From Centipeda infelix ATCC 43532 (GTDB taxonomy: Bacteria; Bacillota; Negativicutes; Selenomonadales; Selenomonadaceae), in assembly GCF_000234095.1 (NCBI RefSeq), contig NZ_JH376799.1, positions 508,537-572,536 on the forward strand: a stretch of 64,000 nucleotides of DNA. Direction: 5' to 3'. Positions 8,094-16,968 of the stretch are shown here, piece by piece. Made by a program: the position numbers and the translations under genes. The notes under the pieces are model-generated. The model ran no database searches. It had not been told where the DNA came from and saw only the letters and a list, made by a program, of their open reading frames with translations. Position 1 is the first letter of the stretch; every line of letters begins with the position of its first letter.

Positions 8094-8639
8094 TCAGCCC
8101 TCTTCGACCTCGATCAGGGCATACTTTCCATCATTTCGTCCGTAAACCACATTGACCTCCTCCGTCTCCGCGTTGCGGAATACAAAGAAATGATGGTTCA
8201 GCAGATTCATCTGCATGATCGCCTCCTGCACATCCATCGGCTGCAAGGCAAAGCGCTTCGTCTTGACGACGGGGAAGACATCATCCTCCTCCGGCACGGG
8301 CTGAACAAAGGTCTCAACCGCCTCTGCCTTGAACCCGCCGTGACGGAAACGACGCTCCAGCTTCGTCTTCTGCTTGCGAATCTGCCGCTCCAGCTTCTCG
8401 ATCACGAGATCGATGGAGCTGTACATATCCTCCGAACGCTCCTCGCCGCGCAGCAGCACGCCGCGCACGATGGGAGCCGTAACCTCTACCTTGTGATGTT
8501 TCCCCTCCACCGAGAGCAGTACCGAGATCTCGCCGACATTCTCGAAGTACTTTGTAATCTTGCCGACCCGCTTCTCCACGTAGTCGCGCAGCGCCGGTGT
8601 AACCTCAACATTCTTTCCCCGAATCGTGAATGCAGCCAT
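8094..8639 (-). CDS. hpf: ribosome hibernation promoting factor, long form
   Basis: 181-residue protein of the long HPF type found in Firmicutes, which dimerises 70S ribosomes into inactive 100S particles in stationary phase. The N-terminal S30AE domain (FTIRGKNVEVTPALRDYVEK onward) binds the 30S subunit; a linker leads to the C-terminal dimerisation domain from about residue 120 (KTKRFALQPMDVQEAI, LLNHHFFVFRNAETEEVNVV). The start at 8639 has AAAGGAG upstream. A perfect 7-bp hairpin (GGGAGCG at 8664-8670 with CGCTCCC at 8680-8686) lies in the leader about 25 nt before the start and may affect message stability. The gene ends at a strong terminator and is a single-gene unit. Confidence 0.96.
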   Translation of the reverse strand: MAAFTIRGKNVEVTPALRDYVEKRVGKITKYFENVGEISVLLSVEGKHHKVEVTAPIVRGVLLRGEERSEDMYSSIDLVIEKLERQIRKQKTKLERRFRHGGFKAEAVETFVQPVPEEDDVFPVVKTKRFALQPMDVQEAIMQMNLLNHHFFVFRNAETEEVNVVYGRNDGKYALIEVEEG

Positions 8640-8783
8640 GAAACACAGCTCCTTTCTATTCACGGGAGCGTACTTTTTCCGCTCCCCCTTTGTCTATAGT
8701 ATTTCGACACAGACCGAAAAAAACCTGCAAAAGAATTGTACTTTCCCTAAATTCTGATTTTTCCATGTGTATTTGCGCAAATG

Positions 8784-8812
8784 AAAAAGCCCGCTGTGTA
8801 AGCCGGGCTTTT
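8784..8812 (-). terminator. rho-independent terminator after cold-shock gene
   Basis: AAAAAGCCCG (8784-8793) pairs with CGGGCTTTT (8804-8812) around a 10-nt loop. Read on the minus strand the stem runs into TTTTT. It may work in both directions. Confidence 0.75.
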
Positions 8813-8825
8813 CAAACCTTTACAG

Positions 8826-9026
8826 TTATTCCTTTTTGACGACGTTGTCCGCCTGGGGCCCGCGTGCGCCTTCGACAATGTCGAACTCGACTTCCTGTCC
8901 TTCGCTGAGGGTCTTGTATCCCTCGCCCTGGATCGAGGAAAAATGGACGAATACATCATCGCCGTCTGCGCGGGAGATGAAGCCATATCCTTTGTCCGCG
9001 CTGAACCATTTCACTTTGCCCGTCAT
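8826..9026 (-). CDS. cold-shock domain protein (CspA family)
   Basis: 66-residue single OB-fold RNA chaperone. RNP1 (KGYGFI) and RNP2 (VFVHFSSI) are intact, as is the N-terminal GKVKWF. Such proteins melt RNA secondary structure after cold shock or in stationary phase. AAAGGAG precedes the ATG at a good distance. It is a single-gene unit, ending at a terminator. The 136-nt upstream gap to the glycosyltransferase genes holds its leader; no cold-box was recognised with confidence. Confidence 0.96.
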   Translation of the reverse strand: MTGKVKWFSADKGYGFISRADGDDVFVHFSSIQGEGYKTLSEGQEVEFDIVEGARGPQADNVVKKE

Positions 9027-9162
9027 ATCGGCTCTCCTTTCATTGAGAGAGAAATCCCGCCGCAGGCAGGATTCTCCAATCTCGCACGTATGCTTCTTCT
9101 TATTATAAGAGCCGTATGATTTACTGTCAATGGTCTATCCCCAAACGAGAGGAAAACATTTG

Positions 9163-11898
9163 TCAGCACTGCGGGAAAAACTTCTCAACGCGTTGGAGGC
9201 GTTCGCGCTCGAGCTCCTCACGCCGTGCAAACATCTCGCGATAGGCGGCGATGTAGTCATCCAGATGCTGCGCAAGGAGGCGATGTTCTGCCACATAGCG
9301 GTACGCATTCTCTGCGAGCGTGCGGCGAAGGTCGGCACGTTTGATGAGGAGATTGAGTTTCTGCGCAAACTCCTTGGGGCTGCGGAAGATCAGCCCCGTC
9401 TCTCCGTCGCGCACACTGCCCGCGTAGACGGTCGGGGAGGCAAGCACCGCAGCACCGTTGCCCGCCGCCTCGATGAACTTCAGATCGGACTTGGCACGGT
9501 TGAACTCTGTGTCGTTCAGCGGCAGGAGGGCGATGTCCGAGGCGTGCAGTTCTTCCATATATCGATCATACGGGGCAACAATGAAGCCATCCTTCATTCC
9601 TCCCGAGAACACCTTTGCCTCGGTTTGGAGCTCTTGGTAGAATCCATGATCGGAAACCACACGGAAATACAGACGGTCGCCATAGCGGCGGATCGCCTCG
9701 TTGATCGCGGGCATCAGCGGTTCCCAGTCCGGACGGCGGTTCAGCGCGCCGAAAAAGATTGTCACACGGTCGCTCGGCATATCATAGCTTCGCTGCGCGG
9801 GCAGCTCCGCAAGCTGATTCTCGAAGAGATAGACATACGGATTATACTGCCGCAGGAAGTCCGCGAGATACTTCGTTGACGTCTGCACGGCGGAAACGGC
9901 ACGGAAGGTGAAGTAGTCATCCTGCACAATTTTCTCTGAAATGATCGGGTGATCGTCAATTTCCTGCAGCAGGATATTGCCACGCCCCGTATGCGATGCT
10001 ATCGTACGGCATGTATGTTCCGTGCACGCCAGGATGGCTCGTTCCATGAGGATCATGCTGTTATGCAGAACCCCAATCTCCTCCAACCCGATCGGACCGT
10101 TTTCTTCCCATGAGCACCCGCTCACCGAGACATCTCCACGCGAAACAAGTCTTTGAATCGGAGCATCGACGCGGATCGGCGCACAGCCATTTAACCGGTT
10201 TGTCAAAAAGATATGGAGTGTGGGAATATCCGTCTCAAATTCCCGCCGCAGTTCAGGAGATACCTGAGGGAGAAGGCCAACAACCCCCGTACGGAACTCC
10301 TGCAATGCAGCCAGAGCTTCCTGATGTTCTTTCTCTTCTGTCAAAAAAACACGTTTTCGCCAGTATTCCTCAATCAGATGCTGCCACTCAATCCCGGCGC
10401 GAACAAGAGCCTCCGGGCTCTGCCCCTCCTGTTCGCCGTGCACGCGAAACAGGCTGAGCGGTCTGCCGAATACAACGGCATTCCCCTTTTCGAGGAGCTC
10501 CAGCCACATTGCACAATCCGATATGGTCAGGTATCCGCGTGACTCCGCCCGCCAATAGTGATGCACGAGATCGCGCCGCCGAAAGAGGACAGCGGAGGGC
10601 TCGCCCAAGAAATTGGTGCAGTTGGCAAGCGTCATGTAGCCGACAAACGATCCACGAAGGCATCCATGGGTACCCAAAACGGACGGCGCATTCTCCCACT
10701 GTCCAAGATACGCCCCGTCTCCGTCAATGACACCGCGTACCGACGTGACAAGCGTGACATCCGATTCCGAGAGGAATGCATCGACCATCCGCGTCGTCTT
10801 ATCCGGCAGGAGGATGTCATCGTCCATGCACCACTGCAGGTACTCGCCCTGCGCGAGGTACTCAAACGGCATAAAGTTCTCCGCCTTCGTCTTCGCCTCT
10901 TTGTTGCGGATATAGCGCACGCGCACATCGTCCCGATACGAGCGCATCAATTCCTCTGTACGGTCGTCCGTTGAGTTGTCGCAGACGATTACCTCGACGT
11001 TCGGATAGGTCTGCGTGAGCGCACTCTCAAGTGTCTCTCGAAAATAGTGCGGACGGTTGTACGTCGGAATCATGATGCTGACAAGCGGGGTCCTCAGAAG
11101 TGCCGCGCGTGCCGTCGCGCGGATGAGCGGGAGATCGTGCGCCCATGCAATCGCGCCCAGTGTATCCTGCAGGATCGTCTCGGGCAGGCCGATATCGATG
11201 CCCCAACGCTCCATGAGGAGCGGACGCGCCGCGGAGCGTGTAAGATCGTAGAGCTCGCAGTTCCCCGCTCTGCGATGTGCGAAATAGACGGGAGCACGCA
11301 GGAGATGAAAGCCCTCGTATTTGAGACGGAAGGAGAGGTCGAGATCCGCACCGCCGCCCGTAAATGCCTCGTCAAATCCCTGCACCGCCCGAAAGGCGGA
11401 GCGGCGCACGAGCAGAGCAAAGTCCTCGAGGAACAGGCTGTCCGTCGGCTGCGTCAGATGACTGCGTACCCACGCAGCCGCATCCTCGCCGTGCGATGCC
11501 ATCTCCTCCGCATTCATGTACTGCCACGAAAATTCCGTACGATTGGAGAAGGGGCCGACGGCGGCGATTGCCGCATCCAGTCGGAGCGTCTTCAGCATCT
11601 TTGCCAGCTCGTCCGCCGTAAGGATAACACCTTCCCGCAGAAAGAGCAGGGTGTTCGCTGCAGCGGATTCCGCCCCTGCATTCCACCGCTCCGCCTGCGA
11701 TTCCCCGACGCAGGACAGCACACGGCACGCAAGTCCGTGCAGCTCCTTCCGCAGGATCTCTCCCTCTTTTTCCACAGCGGGAACGAGCAGCTCGACCTCC
11801 ACGCGCAGAGCGGAGGCAGCGGATACCGCCGCCTCCGCCGTCTCGCGCAGATCCGTCCGATCCTCGCTCGCAGCGAGGATGATCGTGAGTTCACTCAT
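9163..11898 (-). CDS. large multidomain glycosyltransferase (two GT2 regions plus GT-B-like C-terminus)
   Basis: 911 residues. The first 250 residues form a GT2-like region with a degenerate start (LTIILAASEDRTDLRETAEA) and a GGGADLDLSFRLKYEGF acceptor-side motif. A second, canonical GT2 domain starts near residue 272 (VSIMIPTYNRPHYFRETLE) with metal-binding CMDDDI. The last 300 residues (from about 590) resemble a GT-B sugar-nucleotide half with late FIEAAGNGAAVLAS. It starts by a 4-nt ATGA overlap with the TPR gene and is the last gene of the glycosyltransferase run. Acceptor is probably flagellin or a glycan on it, inferred from position only. Confidence 0.85.
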   Translation of the reverse strand: MSELTIILAASEDRTDLRETAEAAVSAASALRVEVELLVPAVEKEGEILRKELHGLACRVLSCVGESQAERWNAGAESAAANTLLFLREGVILTADELAKMLKTLRLDAAIAAVGPFSNRTEFSWQYMNAEEMASHGEDAAAWVRSHLTQPTDSLFLEDFALLVRRSAFRAVQGFDEAFTGGGADLDLSFRLKYEGFHLLRAPVYFAHRRAGNCELYDLTRSAARPLLMERWGIDIGLPETILQDTLGAIAWAHDLPLIRATARAALLRTPLVSIMIPTYNRPHYFRETLESALTQTYPNVEVIVCDNSTDDRTEELMRSYRDDVRVRYIRNKEAKTKAENFMPFEYLAQGEYLQWCMDDDILLPDKTTRMVDAFLSESDVTLVTSVRGVIDGDGAYLGQWENAPSVLGTHGCLRGSFVGYMTLANCTNFLGEPSAVLFRRRDLVHHYWRAESRGYLTISDCAMWLELLEKGNAVVFGRPLSLFRVHGEQEGQSPEALVRAGIEWQHLIEEYWRKRVFLTEEKEHQEALAALQEFRTGVVGLLPQVSPELRREFETDIPTLHIFLTNRLNGCAPIRVDAPIQRLVSRGDVSVSGCSWEENGPIGLEEIGVLHNSMILMERAILACTEHTCRTIASHTGRGNILLQEIDDHPIISEKIVQDDYFTFRAVSAVQTSTKYLADFLRQYNPYVYLFENQLAELPAQRSYDMPSDRVTIFFGALNRRPDWEPLMPAINEAIRRYGDRLYFRVVSDHGFYQELQTEAKVFSGGMKDGFIVAPYDRYMEELHASDIALLPLNDTEFNRAKSDLKFIEAAGNGAAVLASPTVYAGSVRDGETGLIFRSPKEFAQKLNLLIKRADLRRTLAENAYRYVAEHRLLAQHLDDYIAAYREMFARREELERERLQRVEKFFPQC

Positions 11899-12779
11899 GA
11901 TTTCAGCACACGCAGCAGCATGAAGTCCGTCTTGCGCATCTTCGCAGCGACCTGCAGGGCCTTGTCCTTCTCCCCCATATCATGCAGGAGCAGTGCCATG
12001 TTCCGCAGCGTCACATCCGCGCCCGGGTCAAGGCGCAGCGCAGCCATCAGGAGCTCCTTTGCCCCCGCATAGTCATCCGCCACGTACGCCGCGCCCGCGA
12101 ACGCGTTCAATGCCCGCACCTTTTCTTTCGGTCGGATCGTCTGTGCAAGGATCTCCTCCGCCTGCTGCGCTGCACTGCTTGCGGCAGTTCCCGTGCTCTG
12201 CGGTGCCGTCGGCGCAGCAACGGCAAGTGCAGCAGATGTCTGCGGTGCGGGCAGCTCGCCCATACCGAGGAGTGCCGCGAGATGCGGATACGCCGTCCGC
12301 GTACGCTCGGGATTAAGGCGTGCGTCAAGCCCCGCAAGCCGTCCAATCTCCGCACGCTGCTCATAGGAAAGAGCATTGGCATGTACCTTGAGAATATTCT
12401 CAAAGAGTTTCAAAGCGTCATCACCGCGCTTTTCACGCTGACAGATCCGTGCCAGGAGGATACGCACCTCCACATTCCCCGCATCCTTGGAGAGAGTGGT
12501 CGTCACCCAGTTCGCCGCACGCGTATAGTCGCCGAGCTCGAAATAGGCGCGCGCCACATCGCCGAAGCACTCCTCGGGCGGATTGCCCTGCGCGAGCATA
12601 TCGGCAAACGTATTGATGACCCCCGCGTACTCCTTCTTCTCCATATGCCTACGGATCTGCTCCACCGTTGCAATCTTCTTCTCTGCCATTGTCATCGTCC
12701 CTTTCGCTTGTCGTTTTTCTTCCCGCCGCGCACGTTTCCTGCGCGCACGCTCGGCGCGGTTTTGCTTACGCTTCTTCAT
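11895..12779 (-). CDS. tetratricopeptide-repeat protein with very basic N-terminus
   Basis: 294 residues. The first 27 residues are almost all Lys/Arg/Glu/Ala (RRKRARREEKRQAKG), followed by helical TPR-type repeats (YFELGDYTRAANWVT and AAYVADDYAGAKELLMAALR) separated by an Ala/Thr-rich linker near 180-200. No catalytic domain is seen, so it may be an adaptor for the neighbouring GT41 enzymes, which in eukaryotic OGT carry TPRs in the same chain. The start at 12779 has GGGAG about 10 nt upstream; internal ATGs about 28 and 30 codons in, with AAAGGGA before them, are an alternative that would remove the basic tail. It overlaps both neighbours. Confidence 0.75.
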   Translation of the reverse strand: MKKRKQNRAERARRKRARREEKRQAKGTMTMAEKKIATVEQIRRHMEKKEYAGVINTFADMLAQGNPPEECFGDVARAYFELGDYTRAANWVTTTLSKDAGNVEVRILLARICQREKRGDDALKLFENILKVHANALSYEQRAEIGRLAGLDARLNPERTRTAYPHLAALLGMGELPAPQTSAALAVAAPTAPQSTGTAASSAAQQAEEILAQTIRPKEKVRALNAFAGAAYVADDYAGAKELLMAALRLDPGADVTLRNMALLLHDMGEKDKALQVAAKMRKTDFMLLRVLKS

Positions 12780-14259
12780 TGAGGTACCGCTCCCATATCA
12801 TCTTGTATGCCGTCTCCACGGCGCGAACATAACCTCTGCCATCCATCAGCGGGGAGGCACGCATCATGTGTGGAATCGCCGTGTGCAGTGCCGTCAGCAG
12901 TTCCCTGTCGGACGCAAGCCCCACCGCACATGCCGTATATGCTGCAGAATCCTCTGTGACCAGCTCGGCAAGGCCCACATTGTGCAGGAGCCCCGCACCA
13001 AAGCGTGCCCCATGACGCGTCCCTGCCATTGTCACTACGGGCAGCCCCATAAAGAGCGCCTCGCAGGTTGTCCCGCCGCCCTGATAGGGATAGGTGTCGA
13101 GGATGATGTCCACCTCCAGATAGTCCCTGAGATACTCCCGCGTCCCGGGACGCAGATCCAGCCGCTCCATGTCAATGCCTGCACGCTCTGCACGCGTGCG
13201 CATGCGGCACAATGCTTCCCTGCTCGGATGAACATTCTTGAGCAGAAGGCGTGCACGGGGCACGGCTGCCAGAATCTCCCCCCAGAGGCGAAGCATCTCG
13301 TCTGTGATCTTCGAGAAGTTGTTAAAGCTCCCGAACACAGGCGGGTCGTGCGGTACGCGGTGCAGGTTCTCATAGTCCCGAAACCGCTCCGACGGCGTAA
13401 AGCAGAGATGCGTGTGCGGCAGACGCAGGATGCGCTCGGTAAAGAGAGCATCCATCGACGGCGGATCGACGATGGGATCGCCGAGAACATAGTCCATCGC
13501 GGGCAGCCCCGTCGTATTGAAGTAGCCAATGCCCGAGATCTGCACGGGTGCGGGCTTATATGCCGCGATCTGCAGCGTCTTTCCGCCCGCCGTATGCCCC
13601 GCGAGATCAAAGAGGATGTCGATCCCGTCCGCATAAATGCGGCGTGCTGCATCCTCAGCGGCAGCTTGTGCGAAGCAGTGGTAGTGATCGGTCATCCCTG
13701 CCACCCACTCCATCACATCACTCTGCTGCCTGCCGAGATCATAGAGGTACACCTCGAAGCACGAACGGTCATACGCAGCAAAGAGCTGGATTGCAAAGTT
13801 CAGCACAATGTGATCTGTGAGGCTCGGCGTGAGATACCCGATGCGCAGCTTCTCCCGCCGCCGCTTTGCGTGTGTAAACGGCTCCACACTGCCAAGCAGC
13901 ACGGCATATGTCAGATGCGCCGCGCACAGCTCCTCATCCGAGAGGCCGTCGACATAGTGAAGATCCATCAGATAGTTGCTCAGCGCGGCAAGCCGCGCCG
14001 CGTGATCCGAACGCGGCAGTTCCCATGCCAGCTGCAGGTGCGGCAGTGCCGCCTTCAGATCGGAGAGGGAGAAGAGAATCTGCCCCATGAACTCGTGCAG
14101 CTCCCATTGACGTTCGGCAGGAAACAGCCCCTTTTGCTCCATCGCACGAAGCTGACTGAGCGCACATTCCGGATGCTCTGCCACGAGCTCCGCACGCACA
14201 GCATCAAAAGCATGTTCAAACGCTCCCTTCACGTGCTTCCCATGCTGCCCAGATTGCAC
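12766..14259 (-). CDS. GT41 (O-GlcNAc transferase/SPINDLY-like) glycosyltransferase
   Basis: About 497 residues. A helical N-terminal part of about 130 residues leads into the full GT41 catalytic region: KLRIGYLTPSLTDH, ILFDLAGHTAGGKTL with the GHT motif, PAPVQISGIGYFNTTG, FGSFNNFSK, RLLLKN and DTYPYQGGGTTCEALFMGLP for UDP-sugar binding. Enzymes of this family transfer a sugar from UDP to Ser/Thr of proteins, here probably flagellin. The start is uncertain: only GTG codons are available and the frame overlaps the upstream gene; the GTG at 14259 with GGAGG upstream is preferred. It is in one run with two other GT41 genes. Confidence 0.88.
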   Translation of the reverse strand: MQSGQHGKHVKGAFEHAFDAVRAELVAEHPECALSQLRAMEQKGLFPAERQWELHEFMGQILFSLSDLKAALPHLQLAWELPRSDHAARLAALSNYLMDLHYVDGLSDEELCAAHLTYAVLLGSVEPFTHAKRRREKLRIGYLTPSLTDHIVLNFAIQLFAAYDRSCFEVYLYDLGRQQSDVMEWVAGMTDHYHCFAQAAAEDAARRIYADGIDILFDLAGHTAGGKTLQIAAYKPAPVQISGIGYFNTTGLPAMDYVLGDPIVDPPSMDALFTERILRLPHTHLCFTPSERFRDYENLHRVPHDPPVFGSFNNFSKITDEMLRLWGEILAAVPRARLLLKNVHPSREALCRMRTRAERAGIDMERLDLRPGTREYLRDYLEVDIILDTYPYQGGGTTCEALFMGLPVVTMAGTRHGARFGAGLLHNVGLAELVTEDSAAYTACAVGLASDRELLTALHTAIPHMMRASPLMDGRGYVRAVETAYKMIWERYLNEEA

Positions 14260-16936
14260 GATAGCAGTCCTCCATCTCACGAATATAGCGTTCCTGATCC
14301 ATGACGGGTGATGCCTTCATGCGGGTGCGCAGTTCCCTGTGCAGGGCATCCAACAGGTCGATATCGCCCGCAAGTGCTACTGCCGTCGCGATATAGTCCT
14401 CCAATTTTGTGGAGGCAAGGTCGGCAAGCCCCATGTTCGCGAGCAGACTGTAAGTAAAGCGCGTACTGTGGCGCTCCGTGTAGTAGGAGACAACAGGCAC
14501 GCCCATGTAGAGTGCATCGCAGCTCGTCCCACCGCCCGGCCACGGGAAGGTGTCGAGCGCGATGTCCACATCGAGATAGCGCTGCATATAGTCACGCGTC
14601 GCAACCTCGAACATGACGCGGTTCATGTCAAAGCCGAGCCGCCGCAGACGTTCCTGCAGCGCTGCGACCACACCGCGCCGCCCGTATGCCTTGTTTTTCA
14701 GCAACAGCCACGCGTTCGGCACACGCTCCATGATCTCCCGCCACGCCAGCAGCATATCGTCCCGCAGCTTTGCATGCTGATTGAATGAGGCAAACTGTAT
14801 GTACCCCTTCATGCGTGCAGGCGTTCCGGTAGAGACGGGCAGATTCGTATATCCATTATAGCAGAATTGGCTCGTCAGGCGCAGTAATTTTTCGACGTAG
14901 ATGGATTCACTTCCGCTGCCCTCGGGATCACAGTAACGGTCGGTCACGAAGTAATCCACAGCGGGCAGCCCCGTCGTTGCCATGTAGCCAAGCCCCGAGA
15001 TCTGCACGGGAGCGGGCTTCCACGCGAATGCCGCTAGCCCCGAGTCCGCCGTATGTCCCGCGAGGTCGAAGAGAATATCGACCTCGTCCGCATGGATCTC
15101 GCGTGCAATCCGTTCCATGTCACGCGCATGATCTGAAAGATTGCGCCACTCCGTGACAAGACTTTGCAAAAATGTCGAATATTGATCGTGCTTTCCAAGG
15201 TTGTAGACATAGACCTCGAATTGATCGCTGTCGAAGCCCGCGAGGAACGGCCAAACGAAGTACAGCATCACATGCTCGCAGAAGTCGCCGGAGATATAGC
15301 CGATGCGGATCTTGTCCTTTTTCCGCCGCCCATGATGGGTATACGGCTGCACGTCGCGGAACAGCTCCGCGTAGCCGAGGCTCGTTTCATAGACCTCCCG
15401 CGCCGGCAGGTCGAGTGCATTGAGTTTGAAAAGAGCTGCACCATAGTAGGCACGCTGCATAAACGGCGTACCCGCTTCTCGTGCGTACGCCAGTGCATAA
15501 CGCCAAGACTCTTCCGGCTCCGAGGAAAACGTCCCATTGTCCGCACAGATCTTAAGCAGTACGGCATGTACCTCCGGATTGACAGGCAGACCGTCCTCGA
15601 TCTGTGAAAGCCCATGGCGGGCGCGGGCATAGCACTCCATCGGCGTTCCGGGCGGTGTCGGACTGACGAAGGAGAGATAGAGCCGTGCCCCCTCCCGCTC
15701 ACGCGGCAGCCCCTCAGCCGCCAGTGCCCAACGCCCCGCAAGGGTCGGCGCGTCGCAGAAGAAATATGCCCAAGCAAGCGTCATGCGCTGCTCCGGCAGC
15801 AGCTTCTCCCACCCGTCCAGCCGATGTGCCGCAGCGATAACCGCGCTCCAATGCTCACGCGCGGCAGCCTGTGCGAGCTGCTCCGCAACTGCCTGAGCGG
15901 ACTCTGATGAATCGCCCACAAGAGCACGCTCATAGGCACGCTCCACGGAGAACATAATGTTCCCTGCGTCGGAGAGATCAAAGAGCCGCCAGTGCAGGAG
16001 CTGATGATATTCCGCGAGACGGGGGGGATCGGCGCACAGTGCACAAATCTGTGTGGCGGTCTCCTGTACCGTTCCTGCCGCAGACAGACCGAGCTGTTCC
16101 AACAGGTGCGCCGCATAGTGCGAGACAAAGGGCAGTGCAGTGAGAAGCGGCACGCCGTGATCTGCCGCACCGCAGACATCCACGAGATCCACATGAATGC
16201 CCAACAATACATCAATTTCATCGTAGGGAAGCGCATCCACAAGGTCGAGGGAAGATGCCTCCGACCCAAGTGCCGCAATGCGCTCAACATCCTCGGACGA
16301 AAGCCCTGCTGACACCGTCGCCGGCAGGATCAGCCGCACGGCGGGCAGCTGTGGCAGCAGATGTGAAAGAGCCTCCAACAGTGCATTGGTCCCGCCGTTT
16401 GGCAGTATTCCCGCCACACCGATCGTCGGCACGCCCGTATCGAGCAGCGGCGTTCGATAGGTATAGGACGTTGACGCGCCTTGATGTGGACTCCAACAGC
16501 AGGGGAAAATTTCCACGCCCTCAACGCATGGAAGTCCACTGGCCCCCGCCGTTGGGCATGTCTCGGCAAGCGAGATGATGTGCTCCGCAGGGCGCAGCGC
16601 CATGATGGCGCACACCGTTTCATCCTGTGCGCAGAGCGAGAGATCAACAAGCAGATCGATGCGGTCTCGTCGGATCTGCTCTGCTGCCGCCTCCGCCGTA
16701 CATCCTCCGATGTCCCGCAGCACCGCCTCCTGCGAGAAGATTTCGACACCGCTCACGTCGCCTGTATGATAAACATAGAGTTCATAGCGCAGCCGATCAT
16801 ATGCGGCAAAGAACATCGGGAGCAGGTCCCGCGTGTAAGCCGCACTGAAATCTGAGACAATGTAGCCGAGCCGGATTTTTTGCTGTTGTCCGTCCTGTTG
16901 CACCATGCGTTTGTGTTTTGTTTTCTTTTTCTTCAT
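14216..16936 (-). CDS. double GT41 glycosyltransferase: degenerate N-terminal copy plus intact C-terminal copy
   Basis: 906 residues. After a basic N-terminus (MKKKKTKHKRM) an OGT-like module runs from about 20 to 340, opening with KIRLGYIVSDF, but its catalytic-site region reads LLVDLSLCAQ (about 95-104) where family members have LFDLAGHTA, so the GHT motif is lost. TPR-like helices follow (340-530), then a complete GT41 module: KIRIGYISGDF (542-552), LFDLAGHTA (622-630), PAPVQISGLGYMATTG, FASFNQHAK, LLLKNKAYG and DTFPWPGGGTSCDALYMGVP. The N-terminal copy is probably a non-catalytic binding module. GGGAGAG precedes the ATG. It lies 32 nt after the upstream GT41 gene. Confidence 0.88.
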   Translation of the reverse strand: MKKKKTKHKRMVQQDGQQQKIRLGYIVSDFSAAYTRDLLPMFFAAYDRLRYELYVYHTGDVSGVEIFSQEAVLRDIGGCTAEAAAEQIRRDRIDLLVDLSLCAQDETVCAIMALRPAEHIISLAETCPTAGASGLPCVEGVEIFPCCWSPHQGASTSYTYRTPLLDTGVPTIGVAGILPNGGTNALLEALSHLLPQLPAVRLILPATVSAGLSSEDVERIAALGSEASSLDLVDALPYDEIDVLLGIHVDLVDVCGAADHGVPLLTALPFVSHYAAHLLEQLGLSAAGTVQETATQICALCADPPRLAEYHQLLHWRLFDLSDAGNIMFSVERAYERALVGDSSESAQAVAEQLAQAAAREHWSAVIAAAHRLDGWEKLLPEQRMTLAWAYFFCDAPTLAGRWALAAEGLPREREGARLYLSFVSPTPPGTPMECYARARHGLSQIEDGLPVNPEVHAVLLKICADNGTFSSEPEESWRYALAYAREAGTPFMQRAYYGAALFKLNALDLPAREVYETSLGYAELFRDVQPYTHHGRRKKDKIRIGYISGDFCEHVMLYFVWPFLAGFDSDQFEVYVYNLGKHDQYSTFLQSLVTEWRNLSDHARDMERIAREIHADEVDILFDLAGHTADSGLAAFAWKPAPVQISGLGYMATTGLPAVDYFVTDRYCDPEGSGSESIYVEKLLRLTSQFCYNGYTNLPVSTGTPARMKGYIQFASFNQHAKLRDDMLLAWREIMERVPNAWLLLKNKAYGRRGVVAALQERLRRLGFDMNRVMFEVATRDYMQRYLDVDIALDTFPWPGGGTSCDALYMGVPVVSYYTERHSTRFTYSLLANMGLADLASTKLEDYIATAVALAGDIDLLDALHRELRTRMKASPVMDQERYIREMEDCYRAIWAAWEAREGSV

Positions 16937-16968
16937 CGTCTCTCCCTTGACAGAATTCCCTATTGAGA

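Noticed and set aside
12583-14304. 573-residue plus-strand open frame
   Set aside because: Antisense of the GT41 gene, low-complexity, no start signals.
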